The notes below the pieces were generated by a model, which had not been told where the DNA came from, did no database searches, and was given only the letters and a program-made list of their open reading frames with translations. Source: a candidate division WWE3 bacterium (GTDB lineage Bacteria > Patescibacteriota > WWE3 > 2-01-FULL-39-13). Taken from it: a stretch of 42,482 bases of DNA. Position 1 is the stretch's first letter. Every line of letters starts with the position of its first letter. The stretch spans positions 1 through 42,482 of the forward strand of contig JALWZX010000060.1 in the NCBI GenBank assembly GCA_027002375.1, read 5' to 3'. Shown here one piece after another: positions 9,401-18,080 of the stretch. The position numbers and the translations under genes are program-made.

Positions 9401-9656
9401 GGCATTAGAAGCATATGGTGCCGCAAATATTTTAAATGAAATGTTAACGATAAAGTCTGATGATATTAAAGGTAGGTATATGGCATTTCAAGCTATAATC
9501 AAGGGGCTCAAGATTCCAGAGCCACATATACCTGAATCATTTAAATTATTGGTTAGACAATTAAACGGATTGTGTTTGTCTATAACACCAATTATTTACG
9601 ATGAAAATAAGAAAATGCTTATCGAAAGTTCCTTAGTTAGTAAGGAGGATCTATAA
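6438..9656 (+). CDS. rpoB: DNA-directed RNA polymerase subunit beta
   Basis: The beta subunit forms one jaw and part of the active site of RNA polymerase. At 1072 aa it is well below the 1342 aa of E. coli, lacking lineage-specific insertions. Visible family blocks include the rifampicin-pocket region with [14 protein letters not shown] (379-392), [44 protein letters not shown] and the C-terminal [21 protein letters not shown]. Position G387 aligns with E. coli D516 and F389 with N518, both rifampicin-contact positions. It overlaps rpoC by one base (TAATG). Confidence 0.97.
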   Translation: [1072 protein letters not shown]

Positions 9657-12600
9657 TGGTAAATTTAAACAGTTTGCGTGATTTAGATGCGTTAAAGATA
9701 TCACTTGCTTCATCTGAAGCAATCCTTTCATGGTCATATGGTGAGGTTTTGAAACCTGAAACAATAAACTACAGAACATTTAAGCCAGAAAGAGATGGTT
9801 TGTTTTGTGAAAGAATCTTTGGTCCTGTCAAAGATTATGAATGTGCTTGCGGTAAGTACAAAAGAGTCAGATTTAAGGGTGTTGTTTGTGATAGGTGTGG
9901 CGTGCAAGTAACGTCTTCAAAAGTAAGAAGAGAAAGAATGGGGCATATAAAGCTTGTTTCACCTGTTGTTCATGTTTGGTATTTTAAAAATATACCTTCA
10001 GTATTAGCAACTTTATTGGGAATTCCACCAAGAAGTTTAGAACTGGTGATTTACTTTTCATCATTCATAGTTACAGATATTGATCACGATGCAAAAGAAA
10101 AAGTCTTAGAAAGATTTGATGATTTAGCTGCAGAAGCAAGGGAACAGGCTGGTTTAGAAATAGAGAACCAAATTAGTGAAATATACGAGAAACTTGATGA
10201 AAAAATAAAAAGCATAACTACTGAACCAGAATCTAAATGGAATGAAAAAACAAAAGCAAAAATAGAAGATTTAAGAAAGGCAGTAGAAGATCAAATTGGT
10301 GAACTTAGAAACAAACAACTTGTAGAACAAGAGAAAGGCGAGTTAGAAATTAGAAAACAAGAAAAAAAGATAAAAGAAGTAGAACTTCATACAATAATGA
10401 CTGATAGAGAATATGTATTATTAGAAGATTATTTAGATGAATTTTGTGAAGTATCAATAGGCGCTGAGGCTATAGAGAAAATATTAGAAACTCTAGATGT
10501 TGAAAAATTAGAAAAAGAATTAGAAGAATCTATTTTAACAGCAAAAGCTTCACAGATTGAAAAGCTTAAGAAAAGATTGAGAGTTGTTAAGAGTTTTAAG
10601 AACGGAAAAGTAGATCCCAAAAACATTGTTATTGACGTTTTACCAGTGATTCCACCAGATCTTAGACCTATGGTTCAACTTGAAGGTGGTAGATTTGCAG
10701 CATCAGATCTAAATGATCTATATAGAAGAATTATTAACAGAAACAACAGATTAAGAAGGTTGTTAGACCTTGGAGCTCCAAATATAATCGTCAGAAACGA
10801 AAAAAGAATGCTTCAAGAATCTGTTGATGCCTTAATTGATTCGTCAAAAGTTAGAAAATCTAGAACAAGAGAAAGAAAAGTATATAGATCAATAGCAGAT
10901 TCTATAAAAGGTAAGCAAGGTTATTTTAGAGCTAATTTATTGGGTAAAAGAGTTGATTATTCTGGACGATCTGTAATCGTTTCTGGACCATCACTTAAAA
11001 TGCATGAATGTGGTTTACCTGTAGATATGGCATTTGAATTATTTAGACCATTCTTACTAAGGGAAATCATGGCAAGGGGTTTAGCACCAAACATGAAAAC
11101 TGCTAAAAAAGTTTTAGAAGAACGATCAGGTGCAATATACGATATATTAGAAGAGTTAGTAAAAACAAGGCCAGTTTTACTAAATCGTGCACCTACACTT
11201 CACAAGTTAAGTATTCAAGCGTTTTATCCAAAATTGGTGCACAATAAAGCTATTCAGCTACATCCTGTAGTTTGTGCCGGATTTAACGCTGATTTCGATG
11301 GAGATCAAATGGCTGTTCACTTGCCTTTGTCAGAAGAAGCCGTTAAAGAGAGCATTGATCTAATGCTTTCTACCAATAACCTTTTAAAACCTGCAGATGG
11401 TGGTGTCATTACCGTGCCTTCAAAAGAAATGGTTTTGGGGATTTATTATTTAACAAGTATAAATCCACATTTTTATATGTACAAAGTTATTTTTGCAGAT
11501 GAAAAAGAGGTTATGCAGGCCTTGGGAAATAATGTCATTAAGTTAAGACAAAAAATTAAATATTTGAAAGGCGATGAAGTTATAGAGACTTCTGCTGGAA
11601 GAATAATATTTAACGATTTTGTACCAGAAGAGTTAAGATTTATTAACGATGAAATTGGTAAAAGTGGAGTTAAAGTTTTAGTACAGAAATCTCTAAAATT
11701 AGTTGGAGCAGAACGAACAATAGAATTTATCGATAACTTAAAGAAATATGGATTTATTTATTCTACTAAATCAGGTGTATCACTTTCTATTTTTGATACA
11801 CAAAAGCCAGCCGACATGGAAAAAGTTATAAAAGAAACAAAGAAAAAGGTAGCTGAAATTGAGCAAAATTATTACATGGGTTTGATTACTAGAGAAGAAA
11901 TGATAAAACTATCATTAAAAGTTTGGAAAGAAGTAGAAAATCATTTCGACGAGACAATTTTGAGTCACTTGGACCACGAGAATCCTGTAAATATTATTAT
12001 TAGAGCAAAAGCTGGTAAAGCTTCACCAGTTCAAATCAGGCAAATCGCCGCTCTAAAAGGGCTAATCGCTGATCCAAAAGGAAAAACAATAGAATTACCT
12101 GTTTTAGGAAATTATGCTAATGGGTTATCAAGTTTTGATTACTTCTTGTCAGCACGTGGTGTTAGAAAAAATTACATGGACAAGGGGCTAGGAACAGCTG
12201 ATGCAGGTTACTTAACTAGAAGACTTGTAAATGTCGCACAAGATATATTAACTAGAGAAGATGATTGTGGAACCAAAGCGTACAGAACTGTTAAAAAAGG
12301 TGATAATACACCAATTATGGAATGGAATGAAAGAATTATTGGTCGATATTTGGCCGATACATTAAAAGATTCAAAAGGTAAGATAATAGGTAAAAGAAAT
12401 GAATTAATTACTGAGGAGATGGCAAAGAAAATTGGTGAATCTGATATTGATGAGGTTCGAATTAGATCTGTATTAACCTGTGAAAGTGAATACGGAGTTT
12501 GTTCCAAATGTTATGGTACAGATTTGTCTAAGAACGAAGAAGTTAAAATTGGAACAGCAGTTGGTATAATGGCAGCACAATCCATAGGTGAACCGGGAAC

Positions 12601-13363
12601 ACAATTAACAATGAGAACGTTCCATAGTGGTGGTATTGCACAATCTGATATAACGCAGGGTTTACCAAGGGTAGATGAACTTTTCGAGGCAAGAAAACCT
12701 AAGAGTCAATCTATAATGTCACATATTGCAGGTAAAGTTGTTATAAATGAAGAAGAAGACAAATTGATAGTTAAGATAGTTCCAACCAGCAAAAAAGAGT
12801 TAGAAGAAGTTTACGAATTAGAGAAATCAGCAGATTTAGCTGTATCAGATGGTGATTTAATTGCACCTGGAAACCAAATTACAAATGGTGCAATGAACTT
12901 GCAGGAAATGTACGAAACAGTTGGAGAAGAAGCAACAAAAGAATATATCTTAAATGAAGTCCAAAAAACGTATGCATCACAAGGTGTTCAAATCGATGAT
13001 AAGCATGGCGAAACGATAATTAGACAGATGTTTAATAGAGTAAAAATCATCGATGCTGGTGACACTAAACTATTGCCCGGTGACATTGTTACGATATATA
13101 AACTAGAAGAAGAAAATAAGAAAGCGGTGAAAAATGGTAAAAGAGAAGCTACTTATGAGAAACTATTATTGGGAATTTCAAAGGTGTCTATAAACTCCGA
13201 AAGTTGGCTTGATGCCGCGTCTTTCGAAGAAACCAGCAGGGTGTTAACAGAAAGATCTATTGCAGGAAGTGTTGACAAACTTATAGGATTAAAAGAAAAT
13301 GTGATAATTGGTCGTCGTATCCCAGTTGGAGATGCAGCACGATTAAAAAAAGAGGAGGTATAA
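9656..13363 (+). CDS. rpoC: DNA-directed RNA polymerase subunit beta'
   Basis: The beta' subunit carries the catalytic magnesium site. The 1235-aa protein shows zinc-binding site 1 (C63, C65, C78, C81), the catalytic motif NADFDGDQMA with D546, D548 and D550, the bridge/trigger region (GEPGTQLTMRTFHSGG) and zinc site 2 (DDCGT, then CESEYGVCSKCYG). A charged, coiled-coil-like insert lies around residues 150-250. The ATG overlaps the rpoB stop and is preceded by AAGGAGG (9642-9648). rpsL follows after three bases, so transcription continues into it. Confidence 0.97.
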   Translation: MVNLNSLRDLDALKISLASSEAILSWSYGEVLKPETINYRTFKPERDGLFCERIFGPVKDYECACGKYKRVRFKGVVCDRCGVQVTSSKVRRERMGHIKLVSPVVHVWYFKNIPSVLATLLGIPPRSLELVIYFSSFIVTDIDHDAKEKVLERFDDLAAEAREQAGLEIENQISEIYEKLDEKIKSITTEPESKWNEKTKAKIEDLRKAVEDQIGELRNKQLVEQEKGELEIRKQEKKIKEVELHTIMTDREYVLLEDYLDEFCEVSIGAEAIEKILETLDVEKLEKELEESILTAKASQIEKLKKRLRVVKSFKNGKVDPKNIVIDVLPVIPPDLRPMVQLEGGRFAASDLNDLYRRIINRNNRLRRLLDLGAPNIIVRNEKRMLQESVDALIDSSKVRKSRTRERKVYRSIADSIKGKQGYFRANLLGKRVDYSGRSVIVSGPSLKMHECGLPVDMAFELFRPFLLREIMARGLAPNMKTAKKVLEERSGAIYDILEELVKTRPVLLNRAPTLHKLSIQAFYPKLVHNKAIQLHPVVCAGFNADFDGDQMAVHLPLSEEAVKESIDLMLSTNNLLKPADGGVITVPSKEMVLGIYYLTSINPHFYMYKVIFADEKEVMQALGNNVIKLRQKIKYLKGDEVIETSAGRIIFNDFVPEELRFINDEIGKSGVKVLVQKSLKLVGAERTIEFIDNLKKYGFIYSTKSGVSLSIFDTQKPADMEKVIKETKKKVAEIEQNYYMGLITREEMIKLSLKVWKEVENHFDETILSHLDHENPVNIIIRAKAGKASPVQIRQIAALKGLIADPKGKTIELPVLGNYANGLSSFDYFLSARGVRKNYMDKGLGTADAGYLTRRLVNVAQDILTREDDCGTKAYRTVKKGDNTPIMEWNERIIGRYLADTLKDSKGKIIGKRNELITEEMAKKIGESDIDEVRIRSVLTCESEYGVCSKCYGTDLSKNEEVKIGTAVGIMAAQSIGEPGTQLTMRTFHSGGIAQSDITQGLPRVDELFEARKPKSQSIMSHIAGKVVINEEEDKLIVKIVPTSKKELEEVYELEKSADLAVSDGDLIAPGNQITNGAMNLQEMYETVGEEATKEYILNEVQKTYASQGVQIDDKHGETIIRQMFNRVKIIDAGDTKLLPGDIVTIYKLEEENKKAVKNGKREATYEKLLLGISKVSINSESWLDAASFEETSRVLTERSIAGSVDKLIGLKENVIIGRRIPVGDAARLKKEEV

Positions 13364-13366
13364 ATC

Positions 13367-13801
13367 ATGCCAACAATAAATCAATTAATAAGAAAAGGTA
13401 GAAAAAGAAAACCAAGAAAACCAAAGACAAGAGCGTTGTCTGTAATGTTCAACGCAAAAAAACGTGAATATGTTAAGGTGTATTCACCTTTTAAGAGAGG
13501 TGTTTGTACAAGTGTTAGAACAACCACACCTAGAAAGCCAAATTCTGCTTTGCGAAAAGTGGCTAGAGTTAGATTTTCAAACGGTCGTGAAGTAACAGCT
13601 TACATTCCTGGTGAGGGGCACAATCTACAAGAGCACTCTGTAGTTTTGGTAAGAGGTGGTAGAGTTAAAGATTTAGCTGGTGTAAGATATACAATTGTTA
13701 GAGGTACATATGATTTACAAGGTGTTGAAGGTAGAAAAAACAGTAGATCAAGATATGGTACTAAAAAGAGTTCATCAGCTGGTTCGGAAACTGCCGAGTA
13801 A
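13367..13801 (+). CDS. rpsL: 30S ribosomal protein uS12
   Basis: uS12 sits at the decoding centre. The 144-aa product has [17 protein letters not shown] and [20 protein letters not shown], which fix the family. Next comes [13 protein letters not shown], where most bacteria have KDLPGVRYHxVRG, so the proline that gives streptomycin phenotypes in E. coli is A104 here. The start is set by a strong Shine-Dalgarno sequence GAGGAGGT (13352-13359) at the end of rpoC. Its stop codon lies at the left edge of the hairpin repeat starting at 13800. Confidence 0.96.
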   Translation: MPTINQLIRKGRKRKPRKPKTRALSVMFNAKKREYVKVYSPFKRGVCTSVRTTTPRKPNSALRKVARVRFSNGREVTAYIPGEGHNLQEHSVVLVRGGRVKDLAGVRYTIVRGTYDLQGVEGRKNSRSRYGTKKSSSAGSETAE

Positions 13802-13913
13802 AACACCGACAGTTTACGCTGTTGGCGTTTTGCCTTTATCTCGCCAAGGCGAGTTCGGCTACGCCGAAATAACTTTATCTGATTGTTTACACAATCAGCA
13901 GTTATGAAAAGTA
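13800..13913 (+). repeat. Four-hairpin intergenic element, copy A
   Basis: The 114-bp segment holds four consecutive hairpins: CCGACAG/CTGTTGG around TTTACG; CTCGCC/GGCGAG; TTCGGC/GCCGAA with loop TAC; and ATAACT...CTGATTGT/ACAATCAG...AGTTAT with loop TTAC. It fills nearly the whole rpsL-rpsG gap. A second copy lies at 15178-15291, about 85% identical by eye with no gaps, and its last 34 bases are identical. No T-run follows, so an intrinsic terminator is not supported. Confidence 0.8.
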
Positions 13914-13935
13914 ATACTTAATTTAAATAATAATT

Positions 13936-14403
13936 ATGCCAAGATCAAGAAAGGTACATAAAAGAATAAAAGAGCCTGATTCCAAATATAAATCAAGAGT
14001 AGTTACTAAACTCATAAACATGGTAATGGAAGATGGTAAAAAAAGTGTCGCACGTACAATAGTATATGAAATGATGTCTAACTTAAGCGACGATATAAAA
14101 GATGCGAGGGTGTTTTTTGAAACTGCTGTTAAAAACGTAATGCCAGAAGTAGAAGTGCGATCAAGAAGAATTGGTGGTGCAAACTATCAAATCCCAATTC
14201 CTGTTAGACATGATAGATCAGAAACTTTAGCTTTAAGGTGGATAATCGAAGGAGCTAAATCTAGAAAAGGAAAACCGATGGTAGAAAGATTAACTGAAGA
14301 AGTTAAAATGGCCTACAACAAAGAGGGGTATGCTATGACCAAGAAGGTAAACACACATAAGATGGCTGATGCGAATAAAGCCTTCGCGCACTTCCGTTGG
14401 TAA
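13936..14403 (+). CDS. rpsG: 30S ribosomal protein uS7
   Basis: uS7 nucleates the 30S head by binding the 3' domain of 16S rRNA. The 155-aa product starts MPRSRKVHKR and contains IGGANYQIPIPV and the ALRWIIEGAKSRKGKPM block, with a normal length for the family. It has an ATT-ATG start with no Shine-Dalgarno sequence. fusA does not follow, unlike the usual str operon; radC does. Confidence 0.96.
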   Translation: MPRSRKVHKRIKEPDSKYKSRVVTKLINMVMEDGKKSVARTIVYEMMSNLSDDIKDARVFFETAVKNVMPEVEVRSRRIGGANYQIPIPVRHDRSETLALRWIIEGAKSRKGKPMVERLTEEVKMAYNKEGYAMTKKVNTHKMADANKAFAHFRW

Positions 14404-14456
14404 TACTTCATATATTTGTTTATTATTTGTTAACCCATTTTGCATAATATGTAGGT

Positions 14457-15158
14457 ATGGGAAAACAAAATGAAAGTAATAGAATCCAAAGTCTACCAGA
14501 ATCTGAAAGGCCTCGTGAAAGGTTAATAAACAAAGGTGCTAAATCATTATCAATTGTTGAATTGTTTGAAATAATAATCTCAAAGGGTAATAGCAAAAGA
14601 TCTGTTGTAAACATCACACACGATATACTTTCAGAATATTCAGATTTAAATGAATTGAAAAATGTTGCAGTAAAAGATTTAACTAAAATAAAGGGAATCG
14701 GGATAGCTAAGGCTTGCCAGATAGTTGCAATGTTCGAGCTAACTACTCGCCTTAACCTAATAGAAGAATCATTAGGTACATATATTGATTACAAAGCAGA
14801 AGATTTATTCAAGCTATTAAATTCATACTATTCAGATAAATCAAAAGAGCATCTAATTGTTATTTCACTCGATTCGCGAAAAAGAGTAAGTTCAATAGAT
14901 GTAGTTTCGGTAGGAACAATAAATGAAACAATCGCACACCCAAGAGAGGTTTTTAAAACCGCAATTGATAATTTGGCTTCCTACATAGTTATTGCACATA
15001 ATCACCCATCTGGTGATGTTCAACCATCATCAGAAGACCTAAGATTAACTAGAAGATTATTAGACGCATCTTATACAATAGGAATTCCAATTATTGATCA
15101 CTTAATTGTTAGTGAAGAAGGTTACATGTCTATGAAAGATCAGAATTTATTAAATTAG
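14457..15158 (+). CDS. radC: RadC family JAB/MPN domain protein
   Basis: RadC-family proteins carry an N-terminal helix-hairpin-helix-like region (IKGIGIAKACQIVA, about residues 80-95) and a C-terminal MPN/JAMM metal site. Here the metal motif HNHPSGDVQPSSED (181-194) is complete, with H181, H183 and D194. The 233-aa length is normal. The cellular role of the family is not settled; an early link to DNA repair was not upheld. A CATAAT box (14443-14448) ends eight bases before the ATG, so it may have its own short-leader promoter. Confidence 0.92.
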   Translation: MGKQNESNRIQSLPESERPRERLINKGAKSLSIVELFEIIISKGNSKRSVVNITHDILSEYSDLNELKNVAVKDLTKIKGIGIAKACQIVAMFELTTRLNLIEESLGTYIDYKAEDLFKLLNSYYSDKSKEHLIVISLDSRKRVSSIDVVSVGTINETIAHPREVFKTAIDNLASYIVIAHNHPSGDVQPSSEDLRLTRRLLDASYTIGIPIIDHLIVSEEGYMSMKDQNLLN

Positions 15159-15177
15159 AGTATATGTTGAGATTAGT

Positions 15178-15291
15178 AAAACATCGGCATTTTACGCAGT
15201 TGGTATTTTGCATTTATTTCCCTAAAGTGAGTTCGGTTACGCTGAAACAATTTCATCTGATTGTTTACACAATCAGCAGTTATGAAAAGTA
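15178..15291 (+). repeat. Four-hairpin intergenic element, copy B
   Basis: This copy aligns without gaps to 13800-13913. The third hairpin changes from TTCGGC/GCCGAA to TTCGGT/GCTGAA, which still pairs as RNA through G-U pairs, and the fourth inner stem is identical. The second hairpin (CTCGCC/GGCGAG) is largely lost. It sits between radC and the OB/HD gene, in the same orientation as copy A relative to flanking genes. Confidence 0.78.
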
Positions 15292-15337
15292 GAAAAATTT
15301 CCTAATTAATCCAGTATCGAATTCCACATAAATATAT

Positions 15338-15343
15338 TATAAT
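15338..15343 (+). promoter_or_regulatory. -10 box of a probable leaderless transcript
   Basis: Perfect TATAAT at 15338-15343 is followed by six bases (GCTAAT) and the ATG at 15350, so transcription would start at the start codon. No clear -35 box is seen. Confidence 0.5.
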
Positions 15344-15349
15344 GCTAAT

Positions 15350-16492
15350 ATGCAAAAACAATATAACGTAGAAGATTTACAAATCGACCAAAAATTAATT
15401 AAAGAGCCATTTGCCTTGCTTGAATTTGAAAAAAAACTAAGTAAGCAAATGAAGCCTTACTATAATATAGAATTGGGCGATAAAACTGGTAAGATACGAG
15501 CGAAGGCATGGACTGAATCAATCCCAAATTTAGATACTAACGCAGAAGTTGGAAATATTGTAGCCATAACTGGAAAGGTTCAATCATATGCTGATAAACC
15601 CCAAATAATTGTTGAAAGGCTTGAAGTTGTTGATGACATTGCGCCAGAAGAATTTTTAGTAGTAACTGAAAGAGATAGAAGCCAAATGGCTGATGATTTA
15701 AAAGCTGAGATAGATAAGACGCAAAATCAATATTTAAAACAGTTACTTGATCTTTTTTGGAATAACGATGACTACAGAGACAAATTTATAAACTTTCCAG
15801 CCGGTGAATATGTACATCATGGTTATGTCGGTGGTTTAATAGAGCATGTTTGGGAAATGAACGAATTAAGTAAACCATATTTGAAAATGTACAAGAATTT
15901 AGATCGTGATCTTTTATTTACCGGAATATTTTTTCATGATATTGGTAAATTAGAAGAATTAGACATTGTTGGGGCAACCATTATAAGAACTGTTTCTGGT
16001 AGGTTGATAACACATATACCTCAGGGTTTACTGTTTGTTGATCATTTGATACAACAAATCCCTGATTTCCCAGAAATGTTAAAAGATAAGGTGTTTCATA
16101 TGATATTAAGTCATCAAGGTAAATTAGAATTTGGAAGTCCAGTAGTACCTCAATTACTAGAAGCTTTAGTGTTAAGCCAAATAGACGATGCTGGTGCTAG
16201 TATGAACCAAGCTGTTAAACATATAGAGAAAGAATATCAAACCGGTAATGAATTTACAGATTATCATAAATGGTTAAAGAGAAGCTTTTATCAAAAAGAT
16301 TATTATTCGGATCCAAATAAGACAGACGAATCTATTGATGGTTCCTCTAGTACAGCTATTACTAGTGACGAAAAAAGATTTGATCGGGCAATAAGATCAC
16401 ATGCTACCAATAATTCCGATATCGTTAGAAATACTGATTCTGCTGAAGAATCTGAATCCATGAAAAAAGATAAGCAAAATTCGTTATTTTGA
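15350..16492 (+). CDS. OB-fold/HD-domain protein, YhaM-like 3'-5' exonuclease
   Basis: The N-terminal region (about 35-100) reads as an OB fold that binds nucleic acid (YYNIELGDKTGKIRAKAW, then VGNIVAITGKVQSY). A HD domain follows with HHGYVGGLIEHVWEM and the metal motif FFHDIGKLEEL (H196, D197). This order matches YhaM-type 3'-5' exoribonucleases, which trim RNA or single-stranded DNA. The last 60 residues are a polar, acidic, low-complexity tail not typical of YhaM. The stop is three bases from the stop of the convergent glycosyltransferase. Confidence 0.8.
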   Translation: MQKQYNVEDLQIDQKLIKEPFALLEFEKKLSKQMKPYYNIELGDKTGKIRAKAWTESIPNLDTNAEVGNIVAITGKVQSYADKPQIIVERLEVVDDIAPEEFLVVTERDRSQMADDLKAEIDKTQNQYLKQLLDLFWNNDDYRDKFINFPAGEYVHHGYVGGLIEHVWEMNELSKPYLKMYKNLDRDLLFTGIFFHDIGKLEELDIVGATIIRTVSGRLITHIPQGLLFVDHLIQQIPDFPEMLKDKVFHMILSHQGKLEFGSPVVPQLLEALVLSQIDDAGASMNQAVKHIEKEYQTGNEFTDYHKWLKRSFYQKDYYSDPNKTDESIDGSSSTAITSDEKRFDRAIRSHATNNSDIVRNTDSAEESESMKKDKQNSLF

Positions 16493-16495
16493 TTT

Positions 16496-18055
16496 TTATA
16501 TTTCAATCTTTACTTTATGCTTTTTATCTGTTCTGACTTTCTCAGTATAATGTGTAACTTTCGGTAAATACCCAAACATCATCATTGTTTCTGCATATAG
16601 CCATGGTACTAGTCCATATGTAAGCATGTTTATCATTGCAAATGGTGCTTCGAGAAGTGCTGTGTATTTTCTCCATTTAGGAAATGTTGATGGCACAGGG
16701 TATAATTTATGCCTAACATATGTTAATGGTATAAACATGAATATACCAGCGGTTAAGAATATACTAATAATTTTGGGTAAGCCATATGTTGTCGCTTGCA
16801 TTCTAAAGCTCCTGTTTACAAATGTCAGAATAGTAAATCCAAATGTAATTAGAAATACAGAGGTGCGTACTAGTAGGTGCCTTTCTATTTTTAAATATAG
16901 CCAAACTAATTTTTGGTCGAGTGTCAAATTTTCTAGCTTACGTGTAAAGAACATTTTAAAAGCTATTGCTGTTGACACACTTCCCCATCCCCATCGTACT
17001 AGTTGCTTAAATAAATTTCTATGTGCTATTACATAATTTTCACCGCCTGTAGCGTCACTGTAAATTGGTAGGTGAAAATATCGTGCAGAAAAATCCCCTT
17101 TTCTTGCCTCAAATGCGCGCCAATAAAATAGTGTGTCATCAATAAATTTGACATCCCAATAATTTGCCGAGATTAATGTATCTAAAGATGTGGAATAACA
17201 GGCAAACGTTTCTGATAACCTTGATTGTGTAGTCCAACTAGATAGTAAACCCAATGTTAAGTTTGTAGCTTCTATTCTAGCAAGTAGCGGAACTTCCCAA
17301 ATATTATTGGTAAATAAATGAACTGCCGTTTCATAAAACCTATTGTATCGCTTTTCATCTATTAAATAGTTATAAGTGACTGCAGCTAAAAAATGATGGT
17401 GTAATACAGCATCTGAGTCAAATGTTGTGAAAATGCAGTTATTTACTTTTAAGCCTTCCTTACGTAACTGTTCTATTGCATGTTTCGCCGCCCATGTTCT
17501 ATTAGGTGATGCTACCCCTACGATTTCGTCGGGCAAACCTTTCGGATGAATAAATTGCATTATTCTAGGTAATTTATTGCCATATTTTTTCTTAATTTTG
17601 TTTATGGCATCGGTTACCCTTTCTTTTCCAGCTTCTTCGGTTCCAACAACAATAATAATTTTATCCTTACCAATTGACTGCCTCATAATACCCTTAAACG
17701 TTGGCTCAAGTACTTCGAATGGTTCTTTATATGTGGGAATTAAAAGTATATGTTTCAATTCCTCATAACTATCAGGTAATGTCTTTTTATTTGGAAGTTC
17801 GGCAAAATCTAGATTTTCTACCTTTTTTAACCAATCCGTCTGTAGAGCTTTTTCGTATTTTTTATAGCCTAAAAGTAAACCTTTTGCATGAGTTATCGCC
17901 ATATAAAGCCAATATATTGCTATAAATGTTAAAACGAATGTTGCGCCTTTGGGGTAAATTATGCCAAGCCATATAGGCATAAATATCATTAACCACGATA
18001 GAAAGCCGGGTATAAACATAAATAATCTATCTGTTTTTTTCTTTGGATTTATCAT
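16496..18055 (-). CDS. Membrane-bound family 2-like glycosyltransferase
   Basis: Two N-terminal membrane helices (LFMFIPGFLSWLMIF, then ATFVLTFIAIYWLYM) precede a cytoplasmic GT-A domain with the nucleotide-binding stretch ILLIPTYKEP, a DSD motif in TTFDSDAV, an acidic DDTLFYW segment and QLVRWGW (a QxxRW-like motif as in processive GT2 enzymes). Three or four membrane helices follow. The product is probably a surface or exported polysaccharide, but donor and acceptor are unknown. I chose the ATG at 18055 (519 aa, MINPKKKTDR); an in-frame TTG at 18079 would add eight residues. TATATT lies four bases upstream on the minus strand. Confidence 0.75.
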   Translation of the reverse strand: MINPKKKTDRLFMFIPGFLSWLMIFMPIWLGIIYPKGATFVLTFIAIYWLYMAITHAKGLLLGYKKYEKALQTDWLKKVENLDFAELPNKKTLPDSYEELKHILLIPTYKEPFEVLEPTFKGIMRQSIGKDKIIIVVGTEEAGKERVTDAINKIKKKYGNKLPRIMQFIHPKGLPDEIVGVASPNRTWAAKHAIEQLRKEGLKVNNCIFTTFDSDAVLHHHFLAAVTYNYLIDEKRYNRFYETAVHLFTNNIWEVPLLARIEATNLTLGLLSSWTTQSRLSETFACYSTSLDTLISANYWDVKFIDDTLFYWRAFEARKGDFSARYFHLPIYSDATGGENYVIAHRNLFKQLVRWGWGSVSTAIAFKMFFTRKLENLTLDQKLVWLYLKIERHLLVRTSVFLITFGFTILTFVNRSFRMQATTYGLPKIISIFLTAGIFMFIPLTYVRHKLYPVPSTFPKWRKYTALLEAPFAMINMLTYGLVPWLYAETMMMFGYLPKVTHYTEKVRTDKKHKVKIEI

Positions 18056-18080
18056 TATTAATATAGCTGTAATATACAAT

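Noticed and set aside
13695-13907. Plus-strand 70-codon frame overlapping the end of rpsL
   Set aside because: It runs out of frame through rpsL and then through the four-hairpin repeat; no family features and no start signal.
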